From UMGS1002 sp050309735 (lineage in GTDB: Bacteria > Bacillota > Clostridia > Oscillospirales > CAG-272): a stretch of 23,618 nt of DNA. A model generated the notes under the pieces. That model ran no database searches. It was not told the DNA's origin and was given only the letters and a program-made list of their open reading frames with translations. Position numbers and translations under genes: made by a program. This document shows positions 1 to 7,314 of this stretch, piece by piece. The stretch lies in assembly GCA_050309735.1 (NCBI GenBank), contig JBNRMS010000041.1:1-23618 (forward strand), given 5' to 3'. The stretch's first letter is position 1. Each line of letters opens with the position of its first letter.

Positions 1-22
1 AAATATGTGTATTTAATTTACG

Positions 23-51
23 GTACTACGCAGCCAATGGCTGCGTAGTAC
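23..51 (-). terminator. Hairpin behind the small secreted protein gene
   Basis: A perfect 13-bp stem (23-35 with 39-51) closes on a 3-nt loop, about 10 nt past the stop of the minus-strand gene that ends at 62. The sequence after the stem on the minus strand is AT-rich but has no clean T-run, so this is terminator-like rather than a textbook intrinsic terminator. Confidence 0.5.
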
Positions 52-61
52 AAAAAGAATT

Positions 62-463
62 TTATGTAAAATCTACAAAAGTGCCGCCAATCCAGTAATC
101 GAGTTCCCTGTAAACAATATGACTACCATCAACAGTATCGGGATTATAGCCCTGACCGGTAACCCAGGCAGTTGTATAATTGGCACCTGCATTATATTTG
201 TCATATGTCTCGGATAAACTAGGATTGTATTCATTAAACGTGACCGCTACATATATGTAAATACTGTCAGAACAAGCCGAACGTGTTGTTTCTCCATACA
301 TGTTGTATGTCGAACTATGTACGTTCAAATATGCGCTTGCCGAAACCCCGTCAGAAAAAAGCCCTGAATCACTTGAAGTCGCTGCAGAAATCTGCATAAC
401 AAAAACGGATACAAGGGCTAAAACAACAACAGCACAAAATAGCTTCTTTGATTTTGTTTTCAT
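62..463 (-). CDS. Small secreted protein of unknown function
   Basis: This is a 133-residue protein with a clear Sec signal peptide: a basic start (residues 2-7, KTKSKK), a hydrophobic core (about 8-25), and an ISAA site suggesting cleavage after residue 27 or 28. The mature part of about 105 residues is rich in Ser, Thr, Tyr and Asn, has a single Cys (in SACSD) and ends in aromatic/Gly residues (YWIGG). That composition fits a small exported beta-rich protein. The ATG at 463 is fixed by GGAGGG five bases upstream. I recognise no family. The composition loosely recalls small secreted bacteriocin-like proteins of Clostridia that sit beside ABC transporters, but no diagnostic motif is visible. 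On the same strand upstream lie a permease stub and a lipoprotein gene, about 500 bp away and separated by a probable promoter. The coding call is solid; the function is unknown. Confidence 0.8.
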   Translation of the reverse strand: MKTKSKKLFCAVVVLALVSVFVMQISAATSSDSGLFSDGVSASAYLNVHSSTYNMYGETTRSACSDSIYIYVAVTFNEYNPSLSETYDKYNAGANYTTAWVTGQGYNPDTVDGSHIVYRELDYWIGGTFVDFT

Positions 464-874
464 GATAACCCTCCATTTTTTATACCGGAAATTCAGAACC
501 CTGATGCTATCCGGTGTTTTACATCAGCGTTTTTTGTGGTGTACAGAACAAAGTTCGCAGTGCTGTGGACAGTGGATTTTATTTCATTGGACTCTCCTCC
601 ACTGCATTTAATCCTAAGCTGCTACTACCGGTTTTCGCTCACTTTGGATTAATTGGTAACTTTATATATAACTCACGTCTGAGTATATATCAGGTAATAT
701 TACGGGCAAACTTTATATGTAGTTTGAGTTTCTGATTCTGACAAGTCTCGTAAGACGTCAAATAAAACACAGCTTTGTATTCAACTCTGATAGTGCCCGT
801 AAAATATCCAGCCTTCAGTTCTCCCCATTTTTAACCGCATTGTCTTATTATCCCTTTTTGTTTCTCCTTTTTCC
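464..874 (-). other. Long AT-rich leader with no convincing gene
   Basis: This stretch lies between the promoter at 875-903 and the start of the small secreted protein gene. It contains a 19-codon minus-strand ORF (781-840, ATG start, with a GGG-type site 11 nt upstream). It also has a 9-bp inverted repeat, TTACGGGCA at 700-708 with TGCCCGTAA at 794-802, about 85 bp apart. Another minus frame stays open for about 45 codons without an ATG. I see no recognisable protein. It may be a 5' leader or the remains of lost genes. Confidence 0.4.
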
Positions 875-903
875 ATTATACATTATTTGTCTTATTATAT
901 CAA
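875..903 (-). promoter_or_regulatory. Sigma-A type promoter
   Basis: On the minus strand, TTGATA (903-898) is followed by a 17-bp spacer and a perfect TATAAT (880-875). A TTGACA also occurs just upstream (910-905), but its spacing to that -10 is too long. The promoter would start a transcript of about 400 nt before the small secreted protein gene. Confidence 0.6.
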
Positions 904-976
904 TTGTCAATTTGGATGTAATATTATTTTGCTGTTTGTGCATTATTATGGTAACTATGTCTCTTGTCGCCATACG

Positions 977-1216
977 CTAAGCGTCATTAGCTTTACGGCA
1001 TCGATGCTGTTCGAATTTTCTTTTACCATAAATACTTTTCTTGTCAAAATACAGGTCGAAAAAGTCGGATATTTCTCCGGTGGTTATCTCCTGCGGCTGC
1101 GCGCTGTGGGCGGTGTAGAATGCTATCCCTCCATTTACGACAAGAAGTGCCGTGAGGAAAACCCAGATATACCTAATTCCGAAAAGCTTTTTTAATTCGT
1201 AGTTTATGTATTTCAA
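977..1216 (-). pseudogene. N-terminal stub of an ABC-2 type permease
   Basis: The reading frame starts at a TTG (1216) with a good ribosome site, GGAAAGGGG, eight bases upstream. It begins with MKYINYELKKLFGIRY followed by a membrane segment (about residues 16-36). A basic, KK-containing start just before the first membrane helix is typical of ABC-2 type (drug/peptide/lantibiotic) permeases in Clostridia. Such permeases are usually several hundred residues with six or more membrane helices. Here the frame ends after 79 residues, and the last 25 or so (after FDLYFDKK) look like non-coding read-through. It starts 29 bp behind the lipoprotein gene, which suggests one former operon. No ATPase partner is present. 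I infer a truncated, non-functional remnant; the family call rests on the N-terminus alone. Confidence 0.5.
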
Positions 1217-1245
1217 ATTAAAAACCCCTTTCCAAATTGCTGCGG

Positions 1246-2568
1246 TTAATCTGGCGGATATATATATTGGACGTCCCCGTCAGAAATGTTTATGCGCATA
1301 ATATTATAATTTTTCGCGTCAATACTCTGATAACGATCAGAATCAGTAAAAATGCTGTCGCCGTCGGAATCGGTCCAATTCGTATAAGAGGCATAGATGT
1401 AGTTGCCGACGGCATACCACTCGATGAATCTCATATTTGCGTATTCGCCTTCAAATTTCCAGACCAGCTCGTCGCCGCTTCCGTCATGTTTGCATCTACG
1501 CAGTTCGCTGCCGGTCAAAACCAAATCGCTTGACGATATGGAATTTGATTTCAGTTTTCCGATGATTATCTTGTCATATGTACGGTAATAAATATAATTT
1601 GATGTAAGCTTCCACGCCCATGTGTTGACGTTTAGAGCGGTTTGACCGCTGCCGTCAATATTCATACTGTAAAGAGATCTGCTGCCATCCTCATTTTTTT
1701 CCTCCCAGAAAATCCGGCTGCCGTCCGTTAACATTTGATCTGGGAATTTCCCTTCTGCGACTGTTTTCTTGTCTTTCAGGTCATAATCGGTGGAATATAC
1801 AGACTTTAGGTCGCTGAAATAAATCCTGTTATCGAGACAGAATAGGAAGGCGACGTTCAGATTCGAGGATGTGTTGGATTCGGAATCAAACACTACAATT
1901 TCCTTAGTGTCAAGATTCATGCGGCAAATTGAATACACATGCTTCTCTAACTTGTCATTATAAATATAATCATAGTAATAGCGATACTTTCCGGCGTATA
2001 GCTGTATAGCATATTCGTTAAGATTAATGCTTGTTGTTGGGTTAATAATACTCTGCTGCTCGTATACCGTCAGCTTTGCATTTGACAAATCATATGAGCT
2101 AAATCCCATATATTTTTCAATATAATCGCTCGTTCCGTTTGGTTTTAAGTGGTGATATGTGTAGGATTGCCGGAAGAAAATTTTATTATCGTACATATAA
2201 TATGAAGCGATAATACCATAGAGAGGGCAGTCGGGCGTATCATGGCTGCAGAGCGGGTCACCGCAAACATACGTCAAGTTGCCTGTTTTCAGGTAATATC
2301 TCAGTAAAACCGGTTTTAAAATGGTGGGGTTCGGTTTTTTAAAATATAAAAAACTATTATAATATTTAATATTCTCGGAGCCTCTTATGGCGTTGAATTC
2401 AACAGGTCTATCGTCGGATAGGGTATATTCGAACATGTTGGTTTCGGCGATCTTCACTTCGGTTGTTTCAAGCTCAATATAATGAGCATCTTCGCACGAT
2501 AACAAAAACACCGTCATCAAGATAATTATAAATATAGTTATAATCGCTTTTTTCACAATATTCGTCAT
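1246..2568 (-). CDS. Lipoprotein with Cys-motif beta-propeller (DUF5050-like)
   Basis: This is a 440-residue exported lipoprotein. The chosen ATG (2568) has GGGAG seven bases upstream; an in-frame ATG 12 codons earlier lacks such a site. Residues 1-24 are a lipoprotein signal with a lipobox ending L-L-S-C25, so the protein should be anchored on the outer face of the membrane by Cys25. Repeated segments of the kind 'iYf..' and 'LYSMNIDGSGQ' fit a beta-propeller of the DUF5050/TolB-like class. Near the start is a Cys cluster, C102-x4-C107-x-H109-x4-C114. I know this signature from Clostridia lipoproteins of this type; its role is not established and it may bind a metal or form disulfides. The downstream permease stub suggests the gene once served a transporter locus. 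The gene itself appears intact, and its ligand cannot be told from sequence. Confidence 0.75.
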   Translation of the reverse strand: MTNIVKKAIITIFIIILMTVFLLSCEDAHYIELETTEVKIAETNMFEYTLSDDRPVEFNAIRGSENIKYYNSFLYFKKPNPTILKPVLLRYYLKTGNLTYVCGDPLCSHDTPDCPLYGIIASYYMYDNKIFFRQSYTYHHLKPNGTSDYIEKYMGFSSYDLSNAKLTVYEQQSIINPTTSINLNEYAIQLYAGKYRYYYDYIYNDKLEKHVYSICRMNLDTKEIVVFDSESNTSSNLNVAFLFCLDNRIYFSDLKSVYSTDYDLKDKKTVAEGKFPDQMLTDGSRIFWEEKNEDGSRSLYSMNIDGSGQTALNVNTWAWKLTSNYIYYRTYDKIIIGKLKSNSISSSDLVLTGSELRRCKHDGSGDELVWKFEGEYANMRFIEWYAVGNYIYASYTNWTDSDGDSIFTDSDRYQSIDAKNYNIMRINISDGDVQYIYPPD

Positions 2569-2600
2569 CGGTTTCTCCCTTTCAATAATATATGACGGGT

Positions 2601-2636
2601 ACATGTCAGGCGTTTATGCATAAACGCCTGACATGT
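2601..2636. repeat. 36-bp perfect palindrome
   Basis: Each arm is 18 bp (first arm ACATGTCAGGCGTTTATG) and the two arms meet with no spacer. It lies between the end of the selO fragment and the start of the lipoprotein gene. As RNA it gives a stem of about 16 bp with a 4-base loop. A short T-run (TTTT) follows on the plus strand only. It could be a terminator, an operator for a dimeric regulator, or the scar of a mobile element. Confidence 0.8.
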
Positions 2637-2640
2637 TTTG

Positions 2641-2685
2641 CTGCATGAAATACAATCAAATTATAGGAATACTCATTTCATGCAG
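2641..2685. repeat. 11-bp inverted repeat across the selO break
   Basis: CTGCATGAAAT (2641-2651) and ATTTCATGCAG (2675-2685) are perfect inverted copies separated by 23 bp. The right copy lies inside the selO reading frame and the left copy lies just beyond its premature stop, so the repeat spans the point where homology to SelO is lost. Confidence 0.75.
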
Positions 2686-3093
2686 TCTATACATTGCCTC
2701 ACTGATGATATATTCCCGAAGCATGGGGCCCAGAGCAGCTCGCCCGTCACCGCCTCGGGAGTATGGTGTTATCCCGGAGCCTTTTAGTTGAATATCAAAA
2801 CGCTCTCCCGAATCTGTTATTTGTTCGCCAAGAAGGATGGCGCGTCCGTCTCCTAACATGGTGAAATACCCAAACTGATGTCCCGAATATGCCTGAGCCA
2901 AAGGCTCGGCTCCCTTTGGAATTTCATTTCCGGCGAAGACCTCCAATTGCAGAGGTACTCCTAATGAGTCGGCCAATGATTCATTAAAAATGATGAGTTT
3001 GGGATCGGGTACACAGGTTGGATATTGTTTTGTGTAGAACATATTCGGTAGCTTAGTATAGCTGTTAATTAAGCGCCATTTTCTCTTTTCCAA
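2656..3093 (-). pseudogene. selO: SelO protein adenylyltransferase, N-terminal fragment
   Basis: SelO (YdiU, UPF0061) is a pseudokinase-fold enzyme that transfers AMP to protein side chains and is usually about 480-500 residues. This frame has only 145 residues. It carries the family's N-terminal signatures: NSYTKLP, NPKLIIFNE-like (here DPKLIIFNESLA), AYSGHQFG, LGDGRAILLGE and RFDIQLKGSGITPYSRGGDG, then LREYIISEAMY. Homology stops at HEMSIP, where native proteins continue with a T-rich stretch, and the frame ends two codons later. The ATP-binding and catalytic remainder is absent, so no activity is expected. I place the start at a TTG (3093) with GAGGAGGG four bases upstream; an earlier in-frame GTG (3132) has no ribosome site. 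Family identity is secure. The truncation is real in this sequence unless an assembly error occurred. Confidence 0.85.
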
Positions 3094-3176
3094 TTTTCCC
3101 TCCTCGTTCTTCAAAGGCGATATTTTAAACACTCTTAGTATCTGCTTGTTTTATTTTTTTATGAGAACAATCTGCT

Positions 3177-3209
3177 CCCCCGCGCCGGATATCGGACGAG
3201 GGGTTTTTT
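3177..3209 (+). terminator. Orphan plus-strand terminator before copA
   Basis: CCCC (3177-3180) pairs with GGGG (3200-3203) around an inner CCG/CGG stem, followed directly by six T (3204-3209). Its polarity is plus, yet no plus-strand gene lies upstream. It would insulate the copA promoter from incoming transcription or may be left over from a lost gene. Confidence 0.5.
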
Positions 3210-3216
3210 ATTATAC

Positions 3217-3245
3217 TTGATTTCCCCGGCGCAATATCGTATAAT
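3217..3245 (+). promoter_or_regulatory. Sigma-A promoter of copA
   Basis: TTGATT (3217-3222), a 17-bp spacer and a perfect TATAAT (3240-3245) lie about 90 bp before the copA start. A second TATAAT (3248-3253) follows within a direct repeat CGTATAAT. I see no clear CopY-type operator (TACAnnTGTA). Confidence 0.7.
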
Positions 3246-3334
3246 ACGTATAATGATGGAAAATTTGAATTGATAATATAACAGGGAGGGCGGCGCCGTC
3301 TGGCGGCCGTTCGAGGATGAGGGGAAGTGATAAT

Positions 3335-5920
3335 ATGGAAAAAAAGATACTCAGCATAAGCGGAATGACCTGCGCCTCCTGCGCGGCGAGAATTGAGCGC
3401 GAGGTGAGGCGGCTCAGCGGCGTTTCAGAAGCCTCGGTAAACCTTGCGACCGAGAAACTTCATGTTAAATACAATGGCGAGGGAACTCTTGAGGAGATAA
3501 AGAAGTCAATCAAAAAAATCGGATACGGCATAGAGGGTGTAGGCGACAGCTCCGCGGGCGCGCCCGGGAAGGTTTCCGCCAAAAAAACAGACGCCGCCTG
3601 CGCCATCGACAGTCAATCGGGCCCCGGTTCAGTCGCCCCGGCAACCGCCGCCGACACTCCCGGAGCCGTCAGCCTTACAATACAGGTCGGCGGGATGACC
3701 TGCGCCTCATGCTCGGCACGGGTTGAGCGCGCAACCGGGAAGCTTGACGGTGTTCTCTCCTCCTCGGTCAACCTTGCTACCGAGCGGGCGACCGTTGTTT
3801 ACGACCCGCAAAAAATCAGGCAGTCGGAAATTCGCGGGGCTATTGAGCGCGCTGGATATCGCGCGCTGTCTCCCGACAAGAGGGGTGGTGGAGGGGCAGA
3901 CGCCGACCGCGCGCGGCGCGAGAGGGCTGTTCGAATTCTTAAAATTAAGCTTATTGTCTCGTCGATATTCGCCCTGCCCCTTCTCTATATCGCGATGGCG
4001 CCGATGATAACCTTTATAAAGATGCCCTTCCCCGGCTGGCTCGCCCCGATGAGCTATCCGCTCAGATATGCGCTGGTTCAGCTTTTTCTTGTAATTCCGA
4101 TAATCGGCGTGGGATACCGGTTTTACACCGTCGGCACGCGGGCGCTCTGGCACAGGGCGCCGAATATGGACTCGCTTATCGCCATCGGAACAACTGCCGC
4201 CGTCCTCTATAGCGTCTACAACACAATTCTGATTATAATGGGCAACACACACGCCGTCGATCACCTTTATTATGAGACCGCCGGGGTGATAATCACTCTG
4301 ATTCTGCTCGGAAAAACACTCGAGGCCATTTCCAAGGGCAGAACGAGCGAGGCGATAAAGAAGCTTGTTGATCTTGCTCCAAAGACGGCCGTAATAATCG
4401 TGGGTGGCAAGGAGAGGGAGATAGCTGTCGATGAGGTTGAAATCGGAGACATCATAGTTGTAAGACCGGGCGCGAGTATCCCGGTCGACGGCAGCGTGAT
4501 CGAGGGTAATACCTCGGTTGATGAATCTATGCTCACCGGAGAGAGTATGCCGGTTGACAAAAAGGCCGGCGACCCGGTTTACGCCGCCTCGCTCAACACC
4601 ACCGGTAGCATTCGTTTCAGAGCCGAGAAAATCGGCGACGACACCGCACTCGCACGCATAATTAAGCTGGTTGAGGACGCGCAGGGCTCAAAAGCGCCGA
4701 TAGCGCAGCTTGCCGATATAGTCTCGGGTTATTTCGTGCCGGTGGTATGCGCGATTGCGCTTGTCGCGGGGGTCGCGTGGTTTATCGGCACGCGTGACCT
4801 TGAGTTTTCGCTCACAATATTTATCTCGGTTCTTGTCATCGCCTGCCCCTGCGCGCTCGGACTTGCCACGCCCACCGCAATTATGGTGGGAACAGGCAAG
4901 GGTGCCGAATACGGCATACTGATCAAGGGTGGCGAGGCGCTCGAAATGGCGCACAAGATAGACACAGTGGTGCTCGACAAAACCGGAACAATCACCGAGG
5001 GCAAGCCGACTGTTACCGATATCCTTACCGCGGGCGAAATATCGCCCGAAATACTGCTTGCCACAGCCGCCTCTGCCGAGCTTTCCTCCGAGCATCCGCT
5101 CGGGCAGGCGATAGTCGCCGGGGCGCGCGAGCGCGGGCTTGAGTTGTCAGAGGCCGAGAGCTTCAACTCTATCACCGGGCAGGGCATTGAGGCAACAATA
5201 GGCGGCCGGAGAATTCTTGCCGGAAACCGACGATTGATGAGTGAGAGGGCGATTTCGCTCGCCGGTCTTGAAGCCGAGGCAGACAGACTGGCCGGCGAGG
5301 GCAAAACCCCGATGTATATCGCCGCCGACTCGCTCCTTTGGGGTATAGTCGCCGTTGCAGACGTGGTAAAGGAATCGAGCCGCGAGGCGATAGAGAGACT
5401 TCACAATATGGGAATAAAGGTTGTGATGATTACCGGCGACAACAAGAAAACCGCCGCGGCAATCGCCCGCGAGGTTGGAGTTGATAATCTGCTTGCCGAG
5501 GTTTTGCCCGAAGACAAAGCCGACGAGGTTAAAAAGCTTCAGGCGGGCGGGAGCCGGGTTGCTATGGTTGGAGACGGAATTAACGACGCCCCCGCGCTCG
5601 TGCAGGCCGATGTTGGAATCGCCATAGGCTCGGGAACAGACGTAGCCATAGAATCGGCAGATATAGTGCTGATGAGAAGCGACCTTGCCGATGTTCCGAC
5701 GGCTGTCGAGCTGAGCAAAAAAACCATACGCAATATAAAAGAAAACCTCTTTTGGGCTTTCGGATATAACACTGTCGGAATCCCGATAGCCGCCGGCCTG
5801 CTCCATCTCTTTGGCGGGCCTCTGCTCAGTCCTATGTTTGCCGCTGCAGCCATGAGCCTTAGCTCTGTTTCGGTGCTTGCAAATGCCCTGCGGCTTAAGA
5901 GATTCAAACCGGACAAGTGA
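3335..5920 (+). CDS. copA: Cu+ exporting P1B-type ATPase CopA
   Basis: This is an 861-residue membrane pump that uses ATP to expel Cu(I) (and possibly Ag(I)) from the cytoplasm. It has two N-terminal heavy-metal-binding domains, each with GMTCASC (metal-binding Cys13/Cys16 and Cys123/Cys126), then the transmembrane core. The actuator-domain motif TGES is at 401-404, the intramembrane metal site CPC at 504-506, and the phosphorylated Asp548 in DKTGT. SEHPLG is the nucleotide-binding HP motif and GDGIND starts at 746. Near the C-terminus, YN and the M-x-SS segment complete the Cu(I) transport signature (subclass 1B-1). The ATG at 3335 is preferred, with AGGGGA about nine bases upstream; an ATG six codons earlier has poor spacing. 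No copper chaperone or CsoR/CopY regulator is adjacent. All key residues are intact and length is normal. Confidence 0.97.
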   Translation: MEKKILSISGMTCASCAARIEREVRRLSGVSEASVNLATEKLHVKYNGEGTLEEIKKSIKKIGYGIEGVGDSSAGAPGKVSAKKTDAACAIDSQSGPGSVAPATAADTPGAVSLTIQVGGMTCASCSARVERATGKLDGVLSSSVNLATERATVVYDPQKIRQSEIRGAIERAGYRALSPDKRGGGGADADRARRERAVRILKIKLIVSSIFALPLLYIAMAPMITFIKMPFPGWLAPMSYPLRYALVQLFLVIPIIGVGYRFYTVGTRALWHRAPNMDSLIAIGTTAAVLYSVYNTILIIMGNTHAVDHLYYETAGVIITLILLGKTLEAISKGRTSEAIKKLVDLAPKTAVIIVGGKEREIAVDEVEIGDIIVVRPGASIPVDGSVIEGNTSVDESMLTGESMPVDKKAGDPVYAASLNTTGSIRFRAEKIGDDTALARIIKLVEDAQGSKAPIAQLADIVSGYFVPVVCAIALVAGVAWFIGTRDLEFSLTIFISVLVIACPCALGLATPTAIMVGTGKGAEYGILIKGGEALEMAHKIDTVVLDKTGTITEGKPTVTDILTAGEISPEILLATAASAELSSEHPLGQAIVAGARERGLELSEAESFNSITGQGIEATIGGRRILAGNRRLMSERAISLAGLEAEADRLAGEGKTPMYIAADSLLWGIVAVADVVKESSREAIERLHNMGIKVVMITGDNKKTAAAIAREVGVDNLLAEVLPEDKADEVKKLQAGGSRVAMVGDGINDAPALVQADVGIAIGSGTDVAIESADIVLMRSDLADVPTAVELSKKTIRNIKENLFWAFGYNTVGIPIAAGLLHLFGGPLLSPMFAAAAMSLSSVSVLANALRLKRFKPDK

Positions 5921-5940
5921 ATGGGACAAACGAATTTTCC

Positions 5941-5970
5941 GCGGCGCGCTGCCTTCAGCGCGCCGCAATT
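5941..5970 (+). terminator. copA terminator
   Basis: A perfect 11-bp GC-rich stem (5941-5951 with 5956-5966) with a CCTT loop is followed by AATTTTA, 21 bases after the copA stop. Confidence 0.85.
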
Positions 5971-6024
5971 TTAGAACCCCCCGAGAGACAACTCGGTTAT
6001 TTGCTCCCCGCAGCCCTTTTGTCG

Positions 6025-6054
6025 TTGACAGTGGGGGGTGATCGGTGGTATAAT
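6025..6054 (+). promoter_or_regulatory. Near-consensus promoter of the esterase operon
   Basis: Perfect TTGACA (6025-6030) and perfect TATAAT (6049-6054) are 18 bp apart, about 125 bp before the first esterase gene. This should be a strong constitutive sigma-A promoter. The leader between it and the ATG shows no recognisable riboswitch. Confidence 0.8.
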
Positions 6055-6178
6055 ATCAGGCAGAATAAAGTAAAATTGGATAGAGCCTTGCGCCCTTGCC
6101 GCCGTTGTCATTGGAAAAAGATCACGGCATCCAAACAAACGCAATTCTCACCATCCACAGAAAGGAAGGGTCATAACC

Positions 6179-7252
6179 ATGTCAGATAAAACAGTCGCAG
6201 AGGTTGACAAAAGCGTACTTGGCCAAACAAACATAAAAGAGCCGGGCATCAAGTTTTTCGATGTGCGCCGCGCCCCCTTTGAAGTTTACGGGCTTGTAAA
6301 CCCCGCAGATGAGCCGGTTTTCAAGCGCCTGCCCGACAATGTGGGGCAAAATGTCAACAATGAGGTTAAAAAGCTTTATCTCTTTCCCGCCGGAGGGAGG
6401 GTGCGCTTCTCGACAAACTCGCGTTATATCGCGATAAAAGCGAGCATACCTCGCTTCTCAAAATTCGATCACATGGCGCTGACAGGCATCGCCGGATTTG
6501 ATCTCTATATAGACGGCGAGGCCGGGAGCAGATATCACCGCCCCTTCAGACCCGGCACCGATATAGTTGATGGATATGAGGCGATTTTGCGCTTTCCGGA
6601 CAATAATATGCGTTACTTTACAATAAACTTCCCGCTATACGCCTCGGTCGACCGGCTTTATGTCGGGCTTGAGCCCTCCGCAGCGCTCGGCGCCGGCATG
6701 AAATACCGCTCACCCCTCCCGATAGTTTATTACGGCAGCTCGATAACACAGGGCGCCTGCGCCTCCCACCCCGGAAACGCCTACCAGAGCATAATCAGCC
6801 GCCGCATGAATCTTGACTTTATAAACCTCGGCTTCTCGGGAAGCGGTCGGGGTGAGGAGATAATTGCCAAGTATATGGCCTCGCTCGATATGCTCGCCTT
6901 TGTCTCTGACTATGACCACAATGCGCCGAATACAAAACATCTTTCGGACACTCATTTCCGCCTTTATGAAATTATCCGCGAAGCCAACCCCGATATTCCC
7001 TATATCATGCTCTCGCGCCCCGATTATGACCTCAATGTCGCCGAGAGCATCGCCAATCGCGACGTGATAATAGACAGCTATCGCCGAGCCCGCGCGGGGG
7101 GAGACAAGAAAGTCTATTATATTGACGGCGAAGGCATCTTTCGAGGACCCGACGAGGACCTCTGCACTGTTGACGGCACTCACCCGACCGACATCGGCTT
7201 CCTGAAAATGGCCGATGCTATCGAGCGCGTGCTTGTAAGGGCGCTGCGCTGA
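6179..7252 (+). CDS. SGNH/GDSL-type hydrolase, first tandem copy
   Basis: This is a 357-residue probable carbohydrate or acyl esterase of the SGNH superfamily. It has an N-terminal beta-rich domain (about 1-170, the kind found before some SGNH esterases) that includes GGRVRFSTNSRYIAIKA. The catalytic domain follows. Block I is Y-G-S-S-I-T-Q-G, with Ser188 the predicted nucleophile (the GDS motif reads GSS). The oxyanion-hole Gly/Asn blocks are NLGFSGSGRGE and DYDHNAPN. The catalytic Asp332-x-x-His335 lies in DGTHPTDIGF. There is no signal peptide or membrane segment, so it is predicted cytoplasmic, which suggests it acts on an imported or intracellular substrate. The start is supported by GAAAGGAAGGG. 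It is followed after 62 bp by a clear paralogue. The substrate cannot be told from sequence. Confidence 0.85.
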   Translation: MSDKTVAEVDKSVLGQTNIKEPGIKFFDVRRAPFEVYGLVNPADEPVFKRLPDNVGQNVNNEVKKLYLFPAGGRVRFSTNSRYIAIKASIPRFSKFDHMALTGIAGFDLYIDGEAGSRYHRPFRPGTDIVDGYEAILRFPDNNMRYFTINFPLYASVDRLYVGLEPSAALGAGMKYRSPLPIVYYGSSITQGACASHPGNAYQSIISRRMNLDFINLGFSGSGRGEEIIAKYMASLDMLAFVSDYDHNAPNTKHLSDTHFRLYEIIREANPDIPYIMLSRPDYDLNVAESIANRDVIIDSYRRARAGGDKKVYYIDGEGIFRGPDEDLCTVDGTHPTDIGFLKMADAIERVLVRALR

Positions 7253-7314
7253 CATCGCCGACCCGATTTATAATAATGATAATTATTATCTAAAACAAAG
7301 AAAGGGAAATGACA

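Noticed and set aside
887..1195. 102-codon plus-strand frame opposite the permease stub
   Set aside because: The minus strand has a proper ribosome site and a membrane-protein N-terminus, whereas this frame has neither.
5147..5968. Long minus-strand open frame across copA
   Set aside because: It is antisense to a fully conserved P-type ATPase, and open antisense frames are common in GC-rich genes.
5917..6189. 90-codon plus-strand frame after copA
   Set aside because: It runs through the copA terminator and the esterase promoter and has no ribosome site or protein-like family.
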